Source of the DNA: an uncultured Ruaniaceae bacterium
GTDB lineage: Bacteria; Actinomycetota; Actinomycetes; Actinomycetales; Beutenbergiaceae
DNA length: 9,342 nucleotides
Reading direction: 5' to 3'
Assembly: GCA_938004115.1 (NCBI GenBank)
Contig: CALKWS010000277.1
Coordinates: 1 to 9,342 of the forward strand
In this document: positions 6,707 through 9,342 of the stretch, one piece after another
Numbering within the stretch: position 1 is the stretch's first letter
Layout: each line of letters opens with the position of its first letter
Translations under genes and position numbers: made by a program
The notes under the pieces: generated by a model
Database searches by the model: none
What the model was told of the DNA's origin: nothing
What the model saw: only the letters and a program-made list of their open reading frames with translations

Positions 6707-7345
6707 CTAGGGTGCCGGTGCGCTGCTCTGCTGCGGCGGCTGCGTCGGTGCGCCGGTGGCGGTGAGGCGGACGTCGGCGTGCTCGGTGCGTCCGGTGAGC
6801 CACAGGGCCAGTTCCACCTCGGTCCCGGTCACCGCCACCGCGTGCGCGCGGCGCTTGACCACCGCGCGCGGCCCTTCGGGAACCACCAGTACCACCCCGT
6901 GCGGCGCGCGGGCCTGTGTCAGCCTGCCCATCAGCCGCACCTGCTCCCACAGCGCCCGCCGTTGCGGCGGTGGCAACTGACGCGGCTGGTACGGGCCGCC
7001 GGCCCGCCGAACGTCCTCGTGGTGCACCACGTACTCCAGCAGGTGCATCCGGTTCCCGCCCCAACCCACCGGGTTGGACCGCGCCGGCGGCGCCTGGAAC
7101 GCTTCTAGCAGCCGGAGGTATTCCTCCGGCCCGGCGGCACGATCTCCCATCCGCACCGTGACCTCATCGGCGTCGTACCCCACCACCGCGGCGCCCGGGG
7201 CCATGTGCCACGGCCGGTGCAGCCGCAGGTACAGGTGCGCGGCCAGGTGCCTGCTTCGCCAACCCTCGCACAGGGTGGGAGCGTCCGGTCCAACCTGCCG
7301 TAACGTCCGCACCAGCGCGCGTTGCTCCCGCAGATACCAGTCCAT
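6707..7345 (-). CDS. TIGR03085-family protein (mycothiol-dependent/DinB-like fold)
   Basis: This protein belongs to an actinobacterial family of unknown exact role, related to the mycothiol-dependent maleylpyruvate isomerase N-terminal (DinB-like, metal-binding helical bundle) group. The ATG at 7345 gives 212 residues beginning MDWYLREQRALVRTL, which lines up with the family N-terminus. A GTG at 7384 would add 13 residues of unlikely sequence. Recognisable segments are GPDAPTLCEGWRSRHLAAHL (residues 19-38) and EYVVHHEDVRRA (104-115). H37 with E104, H108 and H109 are the likely metal ligands, so the binding site appears complete. The C-terminal 15 residues are low-complexity Pro/Gln/Ala. From memory, genes of this family often lie near hisF or hisI in actinobacteria, but here the orientation is convergent. 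The substrate is unknown and thiol-dependent transferase activity is only inferred from the fold. Confidence 0.8.
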   Translation of the reverse strand: MDWYLREQRALVRTLRQVGPDAPTLCEGWRSRHLAAHLYLRLHRPWHMAPGAAVVGYDADEVTVRMGDRAAGPEEYLRLLEAFQAPPARSNPVGWGGNRMHLLEYVVHHEDVRRAGGPYQPRQLPPPQRRALWEQVRLMGRLTQARAPHGVVLVVPEGPRAVVKRRAHAVAVTGTEVELALWLTGRTEHADVRLTATGAPTQPPQQSSAPAP

Positions 7346-7487
7346 GCCCTCACGGTCGCACACCGGCGGTGCGGTCGGCATCACGGGGCCGCGCGGTGCA
7401 GTGACGCGCAGATCACACGCGCCGCCCCTGTGGCGGACCAGGCACCGGGTGGAGCTGTGGTTGGATGAATAGGCCTGTCACCGCTCG

Positions 7488-7492
7488 AGGAG
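7488..7492 (+). promoter_or_regulatory. Ribosome binding site of the ABC exporter gene
   Basis: AGGAG lies 12 bases before the ATG at 7505, a somewhat long spacing. The divergent intergenic region of 159 bp (7346-7504) must hold promoters for both flanking genes, but I see no convincing -10/-35 pair there. TTGGAT at 7461-7466 is the best weak candidate. Confidence 0.5.
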
Positions 7493-7504
7493 TGTTGCTC
7501 ATCC

Positions 7505-9340
7505 ATGTCCGGTCCGCCTGAGTCGGCCCCTGCTCAGGCGTACGCACTTCCCGGTGGTGCGTTGCGCCGCTCGCTACTCCTCATCGGCCGTGGGCTCGCC
7601 GCCAACAAGCGCACCTTCGCCATCGCGATCGGCGGCAGCGCGGTCTACGGTGCGATGCTCGTCGCCTCGGGGTGGATGCTCGGCCTGATCACCGACCACG
7701 TGGTGATGCCCGCGCTGGCCGGCGACGGGGTGAGCACCACCAGGATCTGGCAGGCCGGCCTCGCGCTGCTCGGGATCGGGCTCGTCACGGCCGTCAGCGT
7801 GGCGCTGCGGCGGGTGTACGCCGGGCGCGGCGCCTTCGACGTGCAGGCCGGGCACCGGCGTCAGGTCACCCGGCAGTACCTGCGGTTGCCGATGAGTTGG
7901 CACCGCCGCCACCCGGCCGGGCAACTGCTGTCCAACGCCAACGCCGACGCCGAGGCCGCCGGCTGGGTGTTCCAGCCCCTGCCGTTCGCCCTCGGGGTGC
8001 TCGTGATGATCGCCATCGCCTCCGGTGCGATGCTCAACGCCGACCCGGTCACCGGACTGATCGGGGTAGCCGTGCTGCCGCTGGTGCTGGTGGTCAACGC
8101 CGTCTACCGCAGGTTCGTCAACCCCGCGATCACCGACGTGCAACACCAACGAGCCGTGGTGGCCGACACCGCCCACGAGAGTTTCGAGGCCTCCGCGATC
8201 GTGAAGTCCCTGGGCACCGAGGACCGGGAGGAGCAGCGCTTCGCCCGGGCCGCCGACGACCTGCGCGCCGCCAACGTGCGGGTGGGCCGGATCCGCGCGG
8301 TGTTCGACCCCACCATCGAGTTCCTGCCGTCCCTGGCCACCCTCGGGGTGCTCGCGGTCGGCGCGATGCGCATCGATGCCGGCCTGATGAACACCGGCGG
8401 CGTGGTCACCACCGCCTACCTGCTGACGATCATGGCCTTCCCGGTACGGGCGATCGGCTTCGTGCTGGGTGACCTGCCCCGTTCCCTGGTGGGCCACGCA
8501 CGCATCTCCCGGGTGGTGGACGCCCGCGGCTACCTCACCGAGGGCAGCAAGGCCCTTCCCACCCAGGGGGGCATGCACCTGAGCGCCGACCGGGTCACGC
8601 TGTCGGTGCCGCGCCGGGAAGCCGACGGCAGCCCCGGCACCCAGGACCTGCTGCACGAGGTGTCCTTCACCGTGGAACCTGGCCAGACGCTGGCCGTGGT
8701 CGGGTCCACCGGCGCCGGCAAGTCCACGCTGATCGACGTGCTGGCACGGTTGGCCGACCCCACCCACGGGGCGGTGCGCTACGACGGGGTGGACGCCCGG
8801 GAGATCTCCTCGGACTACCGGACCCGGGCCGTGGCGCTGGTGTCCCAGCAGGCGTTCGTGTTCGAGGACACCGTCCGCGCCAACATCACCCTGGAACAGT
8901 CCGAGGCCTGGACCGATGAGGACGTCTGGGCGGCCCTGCGGGTGGCCCGCGCCGACGACTTCGTTCGCGCCCTGCCCGAGGGCCTGGACACCGTCCTGGG
9001 CGAACGCGGCACCAGCCTCTCCGGCGGTCAACGTCAGCGCCTGGCCATCGCCCGCGCGCTGATCCGCCGGCCCCGGCTGCTCCTCATGGACGACGCCACC
9101 TCCGCGGTGGACCCGGTGGTGGAACAGCAGATCCTGCGCGGACTGGGTGAACACGTCGGCGGCGTCACCGTGGTGCTGGTGGCCTACCGCACCGCGAGCA
9201 TCGCGATGGCCACCCAGGTGCTGCACCTGGAGGGGGGACGGGTCGTGGATCGCGGCACCCACCGGGAACTACTCGCCCGCGACCCGGGCTACCGCGATAT
9301 CGTCACCGCCTACCAGGTTCAACGCGAGCAGGCCTCATGA
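7505..9340 (+). CDS. ABC half-exporter (TMD-NBD) with a degenerate ATP site
   Basis: This is a membrane exporter subunit of 611 residues with the usual fused layout. The six-helix transmembrane domain occupies about residues 30-325, with hydrophobic stretches near 38-60, 83-101, 158-178, 182-200, 275-289 and 299-322. The nucleotide-binding domain runs from about 355 to the end. Walker A is GSTGAGKS (400-407), the Q-loop is Q448, the signature LSGGQ is canonical (505-509), Walker B is LLLMD (525-529) and the D-loop is SAVD (533-536). The residue after Walker B, normally the catalytic Glu, is D530. The switch His is replaced by Y561 (VAYRTAS where families have AHRLS). Both changes mark the degenerate-site subunit of heterodimeric exporters of the TM287/288 or BmrCD type. 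The ORF that begins in its stop codon is then the likely partner. Substrate unknown; drug, lipid or peptide export are all possible. Confidence 0.9.
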   Translation: MSGPPESAPAQAYALPGGALRRSLLLIGRGLAANKRTFAIAIGGSAVYGAMLVASGWMLGLITDHVVMPALAGDGVSTTRIWQAGLALLGIGLVTAVSVALRRVYAGRGAFDVQAGHRRQVTRQYLRLPMSWHRRHPAGQLLSNANADAEAAGWVFQPLPFALGVLVMIAIASGAMLNADPVTGLIGVAVLPLVLVVNAVYRRFVNPAITDVQHQRAVVADTAHESFEASAIVKSLGTEDREEQRFARAADDLRAANVRVGRIRAVFDPTIEFLPSLATLGVLAVGAMRIDAGLMNTGGVVTTAYLLTIMAFPVRAIGFVLGDLPRSLVGHARISRVVDARGYLTEGSKALPTQGGMHLSADRVTLSVPRREADGSPGTQDLLHEVSFTVEPGQTLAVVGSTGAGKSTLIDVLARLADPTHGAVRYDGVDAREISSDYRTRAVALVSQQAFVFEDTVRANITLEQSEAWTDEDVWAALRVARADDFVRALPEGLDTVLGERGTSLSGGQRQRLAIARALIRRPRLLLMDDATSAVDPVVEQQILRGLGEHVGGVTVVLVAYRTASIAMATQVLHLEGGRVVDRGTHRELLARDPGYRDIVTAYQVQREQAS

Positions 9341-9342
9341 CC
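9337..9342 (+). CDS. Start of a downstream gene, cut by the window edge
   Basis: The ABC gene ends in ATGA, the same 4-bp overlap used at other junctions here, so an ATG at 9337 may open the next gene (ATG ACC, then the edge). Only two codons are visible. The identity as the partner half-transporter is inferred from the degenerate ATP site of the upstream subunit, not seen. Confidence 0.45.

Noticed and set aside
7382..7384. GTG at 7384 as the start of the TIGR03085-family gene
   Set aside because: It adds 13 residues that do not resemble the family N-terminus and has no ribosome binding site; it cannot be fully excluded.
7574..9262. Minus-strand ORF of 562 codons opposite the ABC exporter
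   Set aside because: Rich in Gly, His, Gln and Val with no motif; the plus strand has every ABC motif in order.

Overview
The window comes from a high-GC actinobacterium. It carries the bacterial Pup-proteasome locus, uses GTG starts and GC-rich third codon positions freely, and joins neighbouring genes by 4-bp start/stop overlaps. The protein families fit Actinomycetia, but I cannot name a genus from the sequence. No mobile element, tRNA, rRNA, CRISPR array or clear rho-independent terminator is visible.

Left part (1-4843), all on the + strand: dop (Pup deamidase/depupylase), pup (the protein tag), prcB and prcA (20S proteasome beta and alpha subunits) and pafA (Pup ligase). The pup-prcB, prcB-prcA and prcA-pafA junctions are 4-bp overlaps, so pup-prcB-prcA-pafA looks like one translationally coupled operon. 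dop lies just upstream, behind what looks like a leaderless promoter. Together these genes make the tag, prepare it, attach and remove it, and form the protease core. The ring ATPase (Arc/Mpa) is not in the window and would be expected upstream of position 1.

Middle part (4842-6694): a block of five 15-bp tandem units separates pafA from a second transcription unit. This unit has its own leaderless-type -10 element and encodes a tandem-FKBP prolyl isomerase with a twin-arginine lipoprotein signal, then hisF (imidazole glycerol phosphate synthase cyclase subunit). These two genes also overlap by 4 bp.

Right part (6707-9342): a minus-strand gene of the TIGR03085 / mycothiol-dependent DinB-like family converges on hisF. 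Divergent from it is an ABC half-exporter with a degenerate ATP site: Asp replaces the catalytic Glu and Tyr replaces the switch His. A further ORF begins in a 4-bp overlap with its stop and runs off the window. I predict that it is the partner half-transporter.

The biology is mostly a known system. The points that deserve a second look are the degenerate ABC half-transporter, the 15-bp minisatellite, the enlarged Dop loop, the leaderless starts, the 32-bp identity between dop and pafA, and the coupling of a Tat-lipoprotein isomerase to hisF.
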